In this document: one piece after another, positions 43,711-53,516 of the stretch | How the letters are laid out: each line of letters opens with the position of its first letter | Numbering within the stretch: position 1 is the stretch's first letter | DNA from: Microbacterium esteraromaticum | Lineage (GTDB): Bacteria > Actinomycetota > Actinomycetes > Actinomycetales > Microbacteriaceae | Assembly: GCF_900163815.1 (NCBI RefSeq) | Contig: NZ_FUKO01000002.1 | Coordinates: forward strand, 1 to 64,000 | DNA: 64,000 bases | Direction of reading: 5' to 3' | Position numbers and translations under genes: made by a program | The notes under the pieces: model-generated | Seen by the model: only the letters and a program-made list of their open reading frames with translations | Database searches by the model: none | What the model was told of the DNA's origin: nothing

Positions 43711-44388
43711 GTGGTCCTGCTGCTGACGCTCAGCTCGGCTCCCGACGCGGAGTCGGTACTGCCCGCGCTCGCACTGCTGTCGCACAGCTCCCGTCAGCAT
43801 CCGCTGGATACAGTCCACCTGCTGTCGCTCCCGGAGAGCGACGCGATCCTCATCGATGCCCGTACCGACCTGGTCGGCGCGAAGGCCGCCTGTCGGCTGC
43901 TGCGCACTGCCGGCAGCGAGACGCCCATCCTGCTGGTCGTGAGCGAGGGCGGCTTGAGCGCGGTCTCAGCGGAGTGGGGCTTCGCCGATGTGCTGCTCAC
44001 CACCGCCGGGCCTGCTGAGATCGATGCCCGCATCCGCCTCGCCGTCTCGCGCGCACAGGCGGATGAACCCGTGCGCGTGAGCGCTTCCGGCATCACCATC
44101 GATGAGCAGTCGTACGCGGCGAAGCTGCGCGGACGCCCGCTGGATCTGACCTACAAGGAGTTCCAGCTGCTGCATTTTCTCGCCACGCACCCGTCTCGGG
44201 TGTTCACGCGCGAGCAACTCCTGACCGACGTCTGGGGATACGACTACTTCGGCGGCACGCGCACCGTCGACGTGCACGTGCGGCGGCTTCGCGCCAAGCT
44301 CGGCGACTCCGATCAGATCATCGGCACAGTGCGCAACGTCGGCTATCGCTTCAATCTGCATCCTGAGGGTCAGACCGACCCGGAATGA
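43711..44388 (+). CDS. glnR: GlnR-type nitrogen response regulator
   Basis: A 225-residue orphan OmpR-family regulator that controls nitrogen assimilation genes in actinobacteria. The receiver domain ('[11 protein letters not shown]', '[22 protein letters not shown]') is of the atypical GlnR kind, with the aspartate in a charge-stabilised pocket and no cognate kinase. The winged helix '[25 protein letters not shown]' and '[15 protein letters not shown]' closely match known GlnR. It precedes ppk, linking nitrogen and phosphate control in position at least. Confidence 0.9.
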   Translation: MVLLLTLSSAPDAESVLPALALLSHSSRQHPLDTVHLLSLPESDAILIDARTDLVGAKAACRLLRTAGSETPILLVVSEGGLSAVSAEWGFADVLLTTAGPAEIDARIRLAVSRAQADEPVRVSASGITIDEQSYAAKLRGRPLDLTYKEFQLLHFLATHPSRVFTREQLLTDVWGYDYFGGTRTVDVHVRRLRAKLGDSDQIIGTVRNVGYRFNLHPEGQTDPE

Positions 44389-44428
44389 GTTCACCCAACC
44401 GTCCGCCTTGGGTGCAAGGATGTACCCC

Positions 44429-46591
44429 ATGATGGAACCTGCTCTTGCCGACGCTGGTCTCGGAGACGCGGAGGACGACGACTTCGACGCGTTGGAGACG
44501 CCGGATGCTGTGCTGCCCGACCACCGCTTCCACGACCGCGAGCTGAGCTGGCTGGCGTTCAACCAGCGCGTGTTGGAACTCGCCGAGGATCCGAACGTCC
44601 CTGAGCTCGAGCGCGCGAACTTTCTGGCGATCTTCGCCAGCAACCTCGACGAGTTCTTCATGGTGCGCGTGGCCGGGCTCAAGCGCCGCATCCTCACCGG
44701 GCTCGCTCTGCCGACCAACGTCGGCCGCTCGGCGAGCGACGTTCTGGCCGACATCTCCGCTGAGGCTCACGAGCTGCAGCTGCGCCATGCCGACACCTGG
44801 ACGCAGCAGATTCGCCCCGCCCTGTCCGACGCAGGCATCGAGATCGCCGACTGGGCCGAACTGACCGATGCTGAGCGCGCCTCCCTCAGCGAGTATTTCC
44901 AGGCGCAGGTGTTCCCCGTGCTGATGCCGCTCGCCGTCGACCCCGCCCACCCGTTCCCGTACATCTCCGGGCTGTCGCTGAACCTCGCGATCCGCATCCG
45001 CAATGCGCGCACCGGACGCCAGGATTTCGCGCGGTTGAAGGTGCCGCCGATGCTCCCCCGCTTCGTCGACGTGCCGCGCTCCGGCGAGATCGTGCGCTTC
45101 ATCCGCCTGGAAGAACTGATCGCCAACCACCTCGGCGACCTCTTCCCCGGCATGGAGGTTCTCGACCACCACGCGTTCCGGCTGACCCGCAACGAGGATG
45201 TCGAGATCGAAGAGGACGAGAGCGAGAATCTCATCCAGGCACTCGAAGCCGAGTTGCTCCGGCGACGCTTCGGACCGCCCATCCGTCTCGAGATCACGGA
45301 CGACATGGATGACGTGACGCTCGAGCTGCTGATCAAAGAGCTCGACATCACCGATCAAGAGGTGTACCGCCTGCCCGGGCCACTCGATCTGCGCGGGCTG
45401 TTCGACCTCTCTCGCATCGATCGCCCCGATCTGCGGTATCCGCCGCACCTGCCCACGACCGCCGTCGCGTTCCAGCCGGGCGACAGCAATGAGCGGCCGG
45501 ATGTATTCAAGGCCATCAGCAAAGCCGATGTGCTCGTGCACCATCCGTATGAGTCCTTCGCCACGAGCGTGCAGGCCTTCCTCGAGCAGGCTGCCCGCGA
45601 CCCGCATGTGCTCGCCATCAAGCAGACGCTGTATCGCACATCCGGTGACAGCCCCATCGTCCAGGCTCTCATCGACGCCGCCGAGGCCGGCAAGTCGGTG
45701 CTCGCACTGGTCGAGGTGAAGGCGCGCTTCGACGAGGCCAACAACATCGTCTGGGCCCGCAAGCTGGAGAAGGCCGGCGTGCACGTCGTCTACGGCCTGG
45801 TGGGGCTGAAGACGCACTGCAAGCTGGCGCTGGTGATCCGCGAAGAAGACGGCGTGCTGCGCCACTACTCGCACGTCGGCACCGGAAACTACAACCCGAA
45901 GACCAGCCGCATCTACGAGGACTTCGGTCTGTTCACCACCGACCCGCAGATCGGCAAGGACCTCACCCGGCTCTTCAACGAACTCAGCGGCTATGCGATC
46001 GAGAAGAAGTTCAAGCGCCTGCTGGTCGCTCCGCTGCACCTGCGCAAGGGATTGCTGCGGCACATCAACAACGAGCGCAAGAACGCCGAAGCGGGCCGGC
46101 CCGCTCGCATCCGCATCAAGGTCAACTCGATGGTGGACGAGCAGATCATCGATGCCCTCTACCGGGCGAGCATGGCCGGGGTCGCCGTCGAGGTGTGGGT
46201 GCGCGGCATCTGCAGCCTCCGCGTCGACCTGCCCGGTGTCAGCGACAACATCATCGTCCGCAGCATCCTGGGCCGCTATCTCGAGCACTCGCGCATCTTC
46301 ACCTTCGAGAACGACGGCGACCCGATCTCCTACATCGGCAGCGCCGACATGATGCACCGCAACCTCGACCGTCGCGTCGAGGCACTGGTTCGGCTCTCCG
46401 AACCCGCGCATATTCAGGAGCTGCACGACCTGTTCGATCTGGCGATGAGCCCGCAGACGAAGTCGTGGCATCTCGGAGAGGGCGGTGTGTGGACCCGCGC
46501 CCCGGAGGCCGACGACGATCTGCTGATCGATCTGCAGGACCGAACGATGGCCAACGTGCAGCGCCGGCGTCGCAAGCGGTCAGTGCGATGA
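44429..46591 (+). CDS. ppk: Polyphosphate kinase
   Basis: A 720-residue PPK1 that reversibly builds polyphosphate from ATP at the membrane. Domain order N, H, C1 and C2 is complete. Catalytic features are '[11 protein letters not shown]', the phospho-accepting His in 'KTHCKLALV', '[14 protein letters not shown]', and the second HKD-like block '[17 protein letters not shown]'. ATG 44429 is used because AAGGA lies 8 bases upstream; TTG 44408 or ATG 44420 are alternatives. The stop overlaps the next start (ATGA). Confidence 0.95.
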   Translation: MMEPALADAGLGDAEDDDFDALETPDAVLPDHRFHDRELSWLAFNQRVLELAEDPNVPELERANFLAIFASNLDEFFMVRVAGLKRRILTGLALPTNVGRSASDVLADISAEAHELQLRHADTWTQQIRPALSDAGIEIADWAELTDAERASLSEYFQAQVFPVLMPLAVDPAHPFPYISGLSLNLAIRIRNARTGRQDFARLKVPPMLPRFVDVPRSGEIVRFIRLEELIANHLGDLFPGMEVLDHHAFRLTRNEDVEIEEDESENLIQALEAELLRRRFGPPIRLEITDDMDDVTLELLIKELDITDQEVYRLPGPLDLRGLFDLSRIDRPDLRYPPHLPTTAVAFQPGDSNERPDVFKAISKADVLVHHPYESFATSVQAFLEQAARDPHVLAIKQTLYRTSGDSPIVQALIDAAEAGKSVLALVEVKARFDEANNIVWARKLEKAGVHVVYGLVGLKTHCKLALVIREEDGVLRHYSHVGTGNYNPKTSRIYEDFGLFTTDPQIGKDLTRLFNELSGYAIEKKFKRLLVAPLHLRKGLLRHINNERKNAEAGRPARIRIKVNSMVDEQIIDALYRASMAGVAVEVWVRGICSLRVDLPGVSDNIIVRSILGRYLEHSRIFTFENDGDPISYIGSADMMHRNLDRRVEALVRLSEPAHIQELHDLFDLAMSPQTKSWHLGEGGVWTRAPEADDDLLIDLQDRTMANVQRRRRKRSVR

Positions 46592-47526
46592 CCGACCTCG
46601 CCGTCTACGCCGCCGGCGCAGTCGTCTGGCGACTGGTCGAAGACAAGCTGCGCATCCTGCTGATCCATCGCACCAAGTATCAGGACGTCACGCTCCCCAA
46701 GGGCAAGGTCGACCCTGGCGAGATGCTCGCCGAGACGGCCGTGCGAGAAGTGCATGAGGAGACCGGCATCCGCGTCGCCCTCGGCGTGCCCGTCGGCGTC
46801 AGCAAGTACTGGATGCGGCCGAAGCGACAGAAGGTCGTGCACTACTGGGCTGCGGAGGCGACCGACGACGCGATCCGCGCGTCGACCTTTCTGCCGAACA
46901 GCGAGATCGCCGCGCTCGAATGGGTGAGCGTGAAGAAGGCGCGGAAACGTCTGAGCTATCCGGTGGATATCGAGATTCTCGAGAACTTCGCACAGCTCGT
47001 CGACGATGGCGTGCTGCACACCTTTCCGCTGATCGCGCTGCGGCACGCCAAGGCGGTCGGCCGCTCGGACTGGGACGGCTCGGATGCTGCCAGACCGCTG
47101 ACCGAGAAGGGCCAGCGCCAGGCGAAGTCGATCACGTCACCGCTGCGCGCGTTCGGCGTGCGGCGGATCGTGACCAGCGACGCGGTGCGCTGCCTGCAGA
47201 CCGTCGCCCCGCTGGAGAAGAAGCTCGGACGGGACGCCCACGCGACGTCGAAGATCAGTCAGGATGCGTGGGAGGACGGCAACGACGACATCCGCTCGGT
47301 CGTCGGACGGCGCGTCCGCGCGCGCAAGGCGGCTGTGCTGTGCAGCCACGGTCCCGTGCTGCCCGGCATCCTCTCCGAGATCGCGCTGGCCACCGGCACC
47401 GTGCACGGGTCGTATGTCAGCAGCGCCAGCGCTCTCAACGTCGCCGGGTTCTCGGTGGTGCACCTCTCCGCCACCAATCCCGGCTCGGGCATCATCGCGA
47501 TCGAGACGCACGAGCCGAAGATCTGA
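46588..47526 (+). CDS. MutT1-like NUDIX hydrolase fused to histidine phosphatase
   Basis: A 312-residue two-domain protein. Residues 1-140 form a NUDIX domain with the box '[23 protein letters not shown]'; residues about 150-312 form a phosphoglycerate-mutase/SixA-like domain ('ALRHAKA', '[12 protein letters not shown]', '[10 protein letters not shown]'). The mycobacterial MutT1 has this fusion and degrades 8-oxo-dGTP and Ap4A stepwise to the monophosphate; it also lies beside ppk. It is translationally coupled to ppk. Confidence 0.9.
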   Translation: MTDLAVYAAGAVVWRLVEDKLRILLIHRTKYQDVTLPKGKVDPGEMLAETAVREVHEETGIRVALGVPVGVSKYWMRPKRQKVVHYWAAEATDDAIRASTFLPNSEIAALEWVSVKKARKRLSYPVDIEILENFAQLVDDGVLHTFPLIALRHAKAVGRSDWDGSDAARPLTEKGQRQAKSITSPLRAFGVRRIVTSDAVRCLQTVAPLEKKLGRDAHATSKISQDAWEDGNDDIRSVVGRRVRARKAAVLCSHGPVLPGILSEIALATGTVHGSYVSSASALNVAGFSVVHLSATNPGSGIIAIETHEPKI

Positions 47527-47583
47527 TCCCGCCCTTGCCGGGGGCCGCGCTGCGCGCGGAGCAACTTCTGCGCGCCCTGATCC

Positions 47584-47624
47584 GTTCACCTTCCGTTCAC
47601 CGCCGTGGGACAGTCTCGTTAACC
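47584..47624 (+). promoter_or_regulatory. PHO box before pstS
   Basis: Two perfect GTTCACC heptamers 11 bp apart (47584 and 47595), followed by TGGGACA at the next 11-bp step and GTTAACC at 47618. This is the binding pattern of PhoP/RegX3. It ends 68 bases before the pstS start. Confidence 0.85.
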
Positions 47625-47692
47625 GTCGCTCATACCGTCATTGTGTGCCCTGCACCGGGCAGCAATCATTCCCTGATCGAACGGATCCCACA

Positions 47693-48799
47693 GTGAAGAT
47701 CACCCGCATCGCACGCATCAGCGCTATCGGCGCCATCGCCGCACTCGCGCTTTCCGGCTGCGCAGCGAACGAAGCCGCATCCGCTGGCTCCGACCAGCCC
47801 GCCGAAGGCGCAACCGCGCTCGAAGGCACCCTCAAGGCCACCGGCGCGTCGTCGCAGAGCGCCGCCCAGGAGGCCTGGGTCGCCGCGTTCCAGACCGCGA
47901 ACACCGGCGTCACGATCAACTACGAGCCCACCGGCTCCGGCGCCGGCCGCGAGAACTTCCTCGCCGGTGCGAGCGACTTCATCGGCTCGGATCGCGCGTT
48001 CAAGTCCGACGAGTTCGCTGCCGGCGGCTTCCAGATGTGCACCAGCGACGCGATCGTCGAGGTGCCGATGTACATCTCGCCCGTCGCCGTCGCCTTCAAC
48101 CTGGAGGGCATCGACTCGCTGAACCTCGACGCGGCCTCCATCGCCGGCATCTTCGCCGGCAAGATCACCAACTGGAACGACAAGGCGATCGCCGATCAGA
48201 ACGAGGGCGTCGACCTGCCCGATCTGGCGATCTCGCCGGTGCACCGCTCCGACCCGTCGGGCACGCAGGAGACGTTCACGAAGTACCTCAGCGCGACCGC
48301 GGGAGACGTCTGGACCTTCGAGCCGGCCGACGTCTGGCCGATCACCAGCGGTGAGGCGGCCCAGGGCACCTCCGGTGTGGTGCAGGCCATCAAGGCCGGC
48401 AACGGAGCCATCGGCTTCGCCGATGCCTCGCAGACGAAGGACCTCGGTCAGGTGCACGTCGGCGTTGACGGCGAGTACGTTCCGTACTCCGCCGACGCCG
48501 CCGCGGCGCTCGTGGAGAACTCGCCACTGGCTGAAGGCCGTGGCGCAGGCGACCTCGTCTTCGAGGTCGACCCGGCCGCCGCTCCTGCCGGCGCCTACCC
48601 GATCGCCCTGGTCAGCTACCTGATCGCGTGCGAGCAGTACGAGGACACGAACAAGGCCGCCCTGGTGAAGTCGTACTTCCAGTACATGGCCAGCGAAGAG
48701 GGCCAGAAGGCCGCCGAGGACAACGCAGGAAGCGCTCCGATCTCGGCCGGGCTGCGCGACAAGGTTCTCGCCGCCATCGACACCATCAAGGTCGACTGA
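47693..48799 (+). CDS. pstS: Phosphate-binding lipoprotein PstS
   Basis: A 368-residue lipoprotein that captures phosphate outside the membrane for PstCAB. The signal peptide ends in 'LALSGC' with C23. Phosphate-ligand loops are visible: 'TGASSQSAAQEAW', 'GSGAGRENFLAG', 'FIGSDRAF', and 'HRSDPSGTQETFTKYL'. Start GTG 47693. A hairpin between pstS and pstC would let PstS be made in excess. Confidence 0.95.
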   Translation: MKITRIARISAIGAIAALALSGCAANEAASAGSDQPAEGATALEGTLKATGASSQSAAQEAWVAAFQTANTGVTINYEPTGSGAGRENFLAGASDFIGSDRAFKSDEFAAGGFQMCTSDAIVEVPMYISPVAVAFNLEGIDSLNLDAASIAGIFAGKITNWNDKAIADQNEGVDLPDLAISPVHRSDPSGTQETFTKYLSATAGDVWTFEPADVWPITSGEAAQGTSGVVQAIKAGNGAIGFADASQTKDLGQVHVGVDGEYVPYSADAAAALVENSPLAEGRGAGDLVFEVDPAAAPAGAYPIALVSYLIACEQYEDTNKAALVKSYFQYMASEEGQKAAEDNAGSAPISAGLRDKVLAAIDTIKVD

Positions 48800-48818
48800 T
48801 CCACACCATCGGCTGACT

Positions 48819-48856
48819 CAGATGCTCTCGTGTCCGTTGCGGCGCGAGAGCATCTG
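48819..48856 (+). terminator. Hairpin between pstS and pstC
   Basis: CAGATGCTCTCG and CGAGAGCATCTG form a perfect 12-bp stem with a 14-base loop and no T run. It could be a partial terminator or protect the 3' end of pstS mRNA. Confidence 0.6.
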
Positions 48857-48892
48857 AGGTTCGCCCCATCCGTCCCCCGAAATCAGGAGATC

Positions 48893-49858
48893 ATGAGCAC
48901 GACGACCAGGCCGGCGCGACCAGCGCCACCTGCACCGATCAAGGCGAAGCAGCGCCTGGGCGACCGGGTCTTCTCGAGCACGGCGCTCGGCGCCGGCATC
49001 ACCATCCTGGTGGTGCTCGCAGCCGTGGCCGCGTTCCTGATCGTCCAGAGCCTGCCCGCGTTCGCGCCGGACACGACCGACAACCACGTGCTCAAGGGCG
49101 GTTCCTTCTGGACCTATGTCGGACCTCTCGTCTTCGGCACGGTCTGGGCGTCTTTCATCGCGCTGCTGATCGCGACGCCGATCTCGATCGGCATCGCGCT
49201 GTTCATCTCGCACTACGCACCGCGCAGGCTCGCCGGGGCGCTCGGGTACATCATCGACCTTCTCGCCGCCGTGCCGTCTGTCGTCTTCGGCCTGTGGGGC
49301 GGCCTGGTGCTCGCGCCGCTGCTCCAGCCGATCTACGCCTGGCTGAACGCGCACGCCGGCTGGGTGCCGTTCTTCGGCGGCCAGGTCTCCTCCACGGGCA
49401 AGACGATCATGACGGCTTCGCTGGTGCTGGCGGTCATGGTCACCCCCATCATCACCGCGATCTGCCGGGAGATCTTCCTGCAGACGCCGAAGCTGCACGA
49501 GGAGGCGGCGCTCGCCCTGGGTGCCACGCGCTGGGAAATGGTGCGCATGGCGGTGCTGCCCTTCGCCCGCGGCGGCATGATCTCCGCGATCATGCTGGCA
49601 CTCGGTCGCGCGCTCGGCGAGACGATGGCGGTCACCATGGTGCTCTCCCCCGCGGCCGTCTACAGCTTCCTGGTGCTGACGGCGACGAACCCCACACCGA
49701 TCCCGGCGAACATCGCGCTCGCCTTCCCCGAGGCGCACGGCACCGGCGTGAACACCCTGATCGCGACCGGACTCATCCTCTTCGTCGTCACCTTCGCGGT
49801 GAACGCGCTGGCGCGCTGGATCATCTCGCGCCGCGCCGAATTCTCTGGAGCGAACTGA
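48893..49858 (+). CDS. pstC: Phosphate ABC transporter permease PstC
   Basis: A 321-residue inner-membrane permease with a cytoplasmic Pro/Ala-rich start, six membrane helices and the EAA loop 'EEAALALGATRWEMVRMAVLPFARGG' that contacts PstB. It forms the channel with PstA. AGGAGATC precedes the ATG; it ends 1 base before pstA. Confidence 0.95.
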   Translation: MSTTTRPARPAPPAPIKAKQRLGDRVFSSTALGAGITILVVLAAVAAFLIVQSLPAFAPDTTDNHVLKGGSFWTYVGPLVFGTVWASFIALLIATPISIGIALFISHYAPRRLAGALGYIIDLLAAVPSVVFGLWGGLVLAPLLQPIYAWLNAHAGWVPFFGGQVSSTGKTIMTASLVLAVMVTPIITAICREIFLQTPKLHEEAALALGATRWEMVRMAVLPFARGGMISAIMLALGRALGETMAVTMVLSPAAVYSFLVLTATNPTPIPANIALAFPEAHGTGVNTLIATGLILFVVTFAVNALARWIISRRAEFSGAN

Positions 49859-49859
49859 C

Positions 49860-50960
49860 ATGACTCTGCTCACCGCCCCCGCAGAGCCGATCGTCGCTCA
49901 CACCGCCCCCGGCCTCACGTCAGGCCGTCTGCCCCGTTGGGCCCCGTGGGCGCTGCTGGCGGCATCCCTCGTGATGTCCATCGCCGTGTTCGGGGTGACC
50001 TCCGGCGGCACGGACCTCGTCGATTTCAACATCGCGGGTGCGGTGATCGTGGGCGTGCTGCTGTACATGGTGCTCATCACCGTGGTCTCGGCGATCGCCG
50101 AGAGCCGCCGCAAGGCCACCGATCGCCTGATGACCGCACTGGTGTCCGCAGCGTTCACGATCGCGCTGCTGCCGCTGATCTCGCTGCTGTGGACGGTCGT
50201 GGTGAACGGCGTCGTCCGCTTCGATGCGGAGTTCTTCACCTTCTCGATGCGCAACGTCGTCGGAGACGGCGGCGGCATCGTGCATGCCATCTGGGGCACT
50301 GTGCTGATCACGCTGATGGCCGCTCTCATCGCCGTGCCGGTGGGCCTGATGACCTCGATCTACCTCGTCGAGTACGGCCGCGGTCGGATCGCGAAGGGCA
50401 TCACCTTCTTCGTCGACGTGATGACCGGCATCCCCTCGATCGTCGCCGGCCTGTTCATCTACTCCGTATTCGCACTGTTCGTGCGACCCGGCATCTCGAT
50501 GGGCTTCATGGGCTCGCTCGCTCTCGCGGTGCTGATGGTTCCGGTCGTGGTCAGAGGCAGCGAAGAACTGCTGAAGATCGTGCCGAACGAGCTGCGTGAG
50601 GCCGCCTACGCGCTCGGCGTGCCGAAGTGGCTGACCATCCTGAAGGTGGTGCTGCCGACCTCGATCGCCGGAATCACCACCTCGATCATGCTCGCCATCG
50701 CCCGCGTGATCGGCGAGACCGCACCGCTGCTGCTCACGGCCGGATTCACCGCGAGCCTGAACACGAACCTGTTCAGTGGGCAGATGATGACTCTGCCGGT
50801 GTTCGCCTACAACTCGTACATGAACCAGGGGACAAGCGCCGACGCCTCGGTCGCCCGCGCATGGGCCTCCGCGCTCACGCTGATCCTGATCGTCATGCTC
50901 CTGAACCTGCTGGCGCGCCTGATCGCCAAATGGTTCGCTCCCAAGATGACCGGCCGCTGA
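49860..50960 (+). CDS. pstA: Phosphate ABC transporter permease PstA
   Basis: A 366-residue permease, longer than usual because two extra N-terminal helices (about 30-50 and 58-78) precede the normal core of six. The EAA loop is 'REAAYALGVPKWLTILKVVLPTSIAG'. 'GEQTAPLLLTAGF'-type ending ('IGETAPLLLTAGF') fits PstA. It begins 1 base after the pstC stop. Confidence 0.94.
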   Translation: MTLLTAPAEPIVAHTAPGLTSGRLPRWAPWALLAASLVMSIAVFGVTSGGTDLVDFNIAGAVIVGVLLYMVLITVVSAIAESRRKATDRLMTALVSAAFTIALLPLISLLWTVVVNGVVRFDAEFFTFSMRNVVGDGGGIVHAIWGTVLITLMAALIAVPVGLMTSIYLVEYGRGRIAKGITFFVDVMTGIPSIVAGLFIYSVFALFVRPGISMGFMGSLALAVLMVPVVVRGSEELLKIVPNELREAAYALGVPKWLTILKVVLPTSIAGITTSIMLAIARVIGETAPLLLTAGFTASLNTNLFSGQMMTLPVFAYNSYMNQGTSADASVARAWASALTLILIVMLLNLLARLIAKWFAPKMTGR

Positions 50961-50994
50961 GCCGCACCCGAAAGCCCGATAGAAGGATCTGCAC

Positions 50995-51774
50995 GTGTCC
51001 AAGAGCATCGAAGTCAATGACCTCCACGTCTACTACGGCGATTTCCTCGCCGTCGAAGGGGTCTCCCTTGAGATCCCGCCGCGCAGCGTCACCGCGTTCA
51101 TCGGCCCCTCGGGCTGCGGAAAGTCGACATTTCTGCGAACCCTGAACCGCATGCACGAGGTCATCCCGGGCGCGCGCGTCGAGGGCGAGGTCCTGCTGGA
51201 TGGCAAGGACCTGTACGGTCCCGGTGTCGACCCGGTGCTCGTGCGCCGTCAGGTCGGGATGGTCTTCCAGCGCCCCAACCCGTTCCCGACGATGTCGATC
51301 AAGGAGAACGTGCTGGCCGGGGTCAAGCTGAACAACAAGCGCATGGCGAAGAGCGATGAGGATGCTCTGCTGGAGAAGTCGCTCACAAGCGCGAACCTCT
51401 GGAACGAGGTCAAGGATCGCCTCGACAAGCCCGGCTCCGGGCTCTCCGGCGGTCAGCAGCAGCGGCTGTGCATCGCCCGCGCGATCGCCGTGTCGCCGGA
51501 GGTGATCCTGATGGACGAGCCGTGCTCGGCACTCGACCCGATCTCGACCTACGCGATCGAGGAGCTGATCGGCGAGCTGAAGAACGAGTACACCGTCGTC
51601 ATCGTCACGCACAACATGCAGCAGGCCTCGCGCGTGAGCGAGCGGACGGCGTTCTTCAACATCGCCGGCACCGGCAAGCCGGGCAAACTCATCGAATTCG
51701 ATGACACCAAGACGATCTTCACCACCCCATCCGTACAGGCCACCGAGGACTACGTCTCCGGTCGCTTCGGCTGA
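50995..51774 (+). CDS. pstB: Phosphate ABC transporter ATP-binding protein PstB
   Basis: A 259-residue ATPase that drives phosphate uptake. Walker A 'GPSGCGKST', Q loop '[12 protein letters not shown]', signature '[15 protein letters not shown]', Walker B '[13 protein letters not shown]' and switch 'THNMQQA' are all intact. GTG start at 50995 with AGAAGGA 6-8 bases upstream. No phoU follows; phoU is 11 kb away. Confidence 0.97.
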   Translation: MSKSIEVNDLHVYYGDFLAVEGVSLEIPPRSVTAFIGPSGCGKSTFLRTLNRMHEVIPGARVEGEVLLDGKDLYGPGVDPVLVRRQVGMVFQRPNPFPTMSIKENVLAGVKLNNKRMAKSDEDALLEKSLTSANLWNEVKDRLDKPGSGLSGGQQQRLCIARAIAVSPEVILMDEPCSALDPISTYAIEELIGELKNEYTVVIVTHNMQQASRVSERTAFFNIAGTGKPGKLIEFDDTKTIFTTPSVQATEDYVSGRFG

Positions 51775-51786
51775 GGTCTCCGCCGC

Positions 51787-52668
51787 TCAGCGCGGCGAGA
51801 GCAGGAAGCGGTTCAGCTCGGCGGTGAGTGCGGGGTCGGATGCCAGGGGCGTGCCGTCGACCGCGGTGATCGCAACAGCAAGGCGGATGCTGGAGACCAG
51901 CCACGCAGCATCCGCCGTCATCACGTCTTCGATGGTCAGAGTCGCATACCCGGTGGTGAGCCCGCGCGATTCCAGATACTCGTAGACGCTCAGCTGGGTG
52001 GTGCCGTGCAGGATGCCACCGGAGGGCGCGGGCGTGACGAACTCGCCGCCTCTGTGCAGGATGAGCGACGCCGTGGGGGCCTCGAGCACATAGCCATCGC
52101 GCGTGACGTAGAGCGCATCGTCGGCACCGCGTCGGCGGGCCTCGCGCAGCGTCGCCATGTTCACCGCGTACGAGAGCGTCTTCGCTCCGAGCAGCAGCCA
52201 GGGCGCCCTCTCCCCCGCACCCAGGTCGTAGCCGCGGTCGAGCGTGACGACGCGCACACCGTCGCGTCGGACGGTCGAGAAGTCCGTGGCTGCAGCTGCC
52301 GTCGCCCATGCGGTCGGCGTCGGCCCGTGTTCCACCCCACGACTCAGGATCAGCTTGACCACGGCTTCGCCGGCCGGAGCGTGCGCCGCCGCGACCGCGA
52401 CGGCCTGCCGCCACTGCGCGAGATTCGGGGCGGGCAGGTCGCAGAGCTCGGCAGAATGCGCGAGCCGCTGCACATGCGCTTCGACCTCGTTCGCATGCCC
52501 GTCGACCACGCCGATCGATTCGAAGACGCCGTCTCCACGCTGTGTGCTGAGCTCGCCGACACTGAGCGCGGGAGCCGTCACGTCGATCGGGGTGAAGGTG
52601 TCGGCGAAGTCCTCGCGGGGGTCCGCGGCGTCGGCGGGCGCGATGATGAGAGCGTAGCGCTGAGGCAT
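51787..52668 (-). CDS. pabC: Aminodeoxychorismate lyase (class IV aminotransferase fold)
   Basis: A 293-residue PLP enzyme that converts 4-amino-4-deoxychorismate to p-aminobenzoate and pyruvate for folate synthesis. Fold-type IV signs are 'QRGDGVFESIGVVDG', the Schiff-base Lys in 'LLGAKTLSYAVNMA', and 'LEAPTASLILHRGGEFVTPAPSGGILHGTTQ'. A D-amino-acid or branched-chain aminotransferase remains possible. ATG 52668 lies 6 bases after TAAGCT. It is convergent with pstB. Confidence 0.86.
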   Translation of the reverse strand: MPQRYALIIAPADAADPREDFADTFTPIDVTAPALSVGELSTQRGDGVFESIGVVDGHANEVEAHVQRLAHSAELCDLPAPNLAQWRQAVAVAAAHAPAGEAVVKLILSRGVEHGPTPTAWATAAAATDFSTVRRDGVRVVTLDRGYDLGAGERAPWLLLGAKTLSYAVNMATLREARRRGADDALYVTRDGYVLEAPTASLILHRGGEFVTPAPSGGILHGTTQLSVYEYLESRGLTTGYATLTIEDVMTADAAWLVSSIRLAVAITAVDGTPLASDPALTAELNRFLLSPR

Positions 52669-52674
52669 GTCCAC

Positions 52675-52680
52675 AGCTTA
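52675..52680 (-). promoter_or_regulatory. -10 element TAAGCT of pabC
   Basis: Six bases before the pabC ATG. Confidence 0.55.
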
Positions 52681-52712
52681 GAGCCGTCGGGAATACCCTC
52701 CGCTGCGACGCG

Positions 52713-52812
52713 TTACACTTGAACGGCCGGGCCGCATAACCCCGGGCTCCAAATTCTGCCGCTTCGAGCGGCCTTCCGCCGAGAGGCGTTCTTGCGGTCC
52801 GGCCTTTTCATG
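52713..52812 (+). other. Structured intergenic segment, possible orphan leader or small RNA
   Basis: On the plus strand a TACACT -10-like hexamer (52713-52718) is followed by about 90 bases full of GC hairpins, including GCCGCTTCGAGCGGC (52758-52772), and ending GGTCCGGCC-TTTTC (52797-52807). No plus-strand gene follows for 4 kb. It looks like a promoter, structured RNA and terminator, such as a leader without its gene or a small RNA. I could not match it to a known family. Confidence 0.4.
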
Positions 52813-52857
52813 CCCAGACGGCGCGGGCAGCGCATTCGCCGGAGATTCCCGCGCCGA

Positions 52858-53487
52858 TCAGGTCAGCGATCCGCGCCGCCAGGCTCTGGCGGACACCGTC
52901 AGCTCGTCAGCGTAGGTGCTCAGCCGCAGAGCGCGACGGGTGAGTTCCGTCGCACGTTCCGGCGCCGTGCTTTCCTGATCATCTGCAGTATGCGTGGCCC
53001 CAGACGCCTGCACCCGGCAGTAGGCGGCTGCGCGCTCCAGGGCGACCGCGAAGTCGCCGCGGAACACTCCGCGCAGAATGGTGTCGACGAGTGCGACGAG
53101 TTCACCGGGGTCCGTCGGCGCGGGCGCCCCTGCGACCGCGGCGTCCACCGTCCGCAGCTCCACGCGACCGCGTTCGTACAGCAAGGCGGTCATCGCCGGG
53201 TCGGAGCGGATCGCCACCTGCAGCAGGTAGAGCCGCCACAGGGTGCCAGGCAGCGAGGTGGCCGCCGCATCCGCCCACAGCTCGGCGATCTCGTCGACGC
53301 CGTGCTCGGCGGCGAAGCCGATCAGCCGCTCGGCGACGGCACCGGTCTCGTCCTGACGTGCGCGCTCGAGCAGAGCGGATGCTGTCGCATGCGCGACCCG
53401 GGTCTGCTCGACCGGGTCATCGGCTGCGACGAGCTTGTCGAAGGCATGGCCGGGTCGACGAACGGGTCGGTGGAAGTGCGAGGGCAT
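52858..53487 (-). CDS. Conserved helical protein, function unknown
   Basis: A 209-residue, Ala-, Arg- and Glu-rich, mostly helical protein without membrane segments or motifs, beginning 'MPSHFHRPVRRPGHAFDKLV'. It is the last gene of the dipZ-sigK-rskA run but has its own -10 (TACCCT, 53494-53499), 6 bases before ATG 53487; the ATG one codon upstream is therefore not preferred. Function is unknown. Confidence 0.7.
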   Translation of the reverse strand: MPSHFHRPVRRPGHAFDKLVAADDPVEQTRVAHATASALLERARQDETGAVAERLIGFAAEHGVDEIAELWADAAATSLPGTLWRLYLLQVAIRSDPAMTALLYERGRVELRTVDAAVAGAPAPTDPGELVALVDTILRGVFRGDFAVALERAAAYCRVQASGATHTADDQESTAPERATELTRRALRLSTYADELTVSARAWRRGSLT

Positions 53488-53493
53488 CATTCC

Positions 53494-53499
53494 AGGGTA
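53494..53499 (-). promoter_or_regulatory. -10 element TACCCT
   Basis: Exactly 6 bases before ATG 53487. Confidence 0.5.
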
Positions 53500-53516
53500 C
53501 GCGCGCGGGCTGGCGC

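Noticed and set aside
44351-46471. 706-codon open frame antisense to ppk
   Set aside because: Shadow frame caused by high GC; composition (Asp, His, Val, Glu, Arg rich) is the typical reverse image of a real gene, and ppk has all catalytic motifs.
52713-52812. Ribosomal protein L10 leader
   Set aside because: Position near pabC and the folded shape suggested it, but the expected L10-binding kink-turn sequence could not be identified and no rplJ follows. Kept only as a structured segment.
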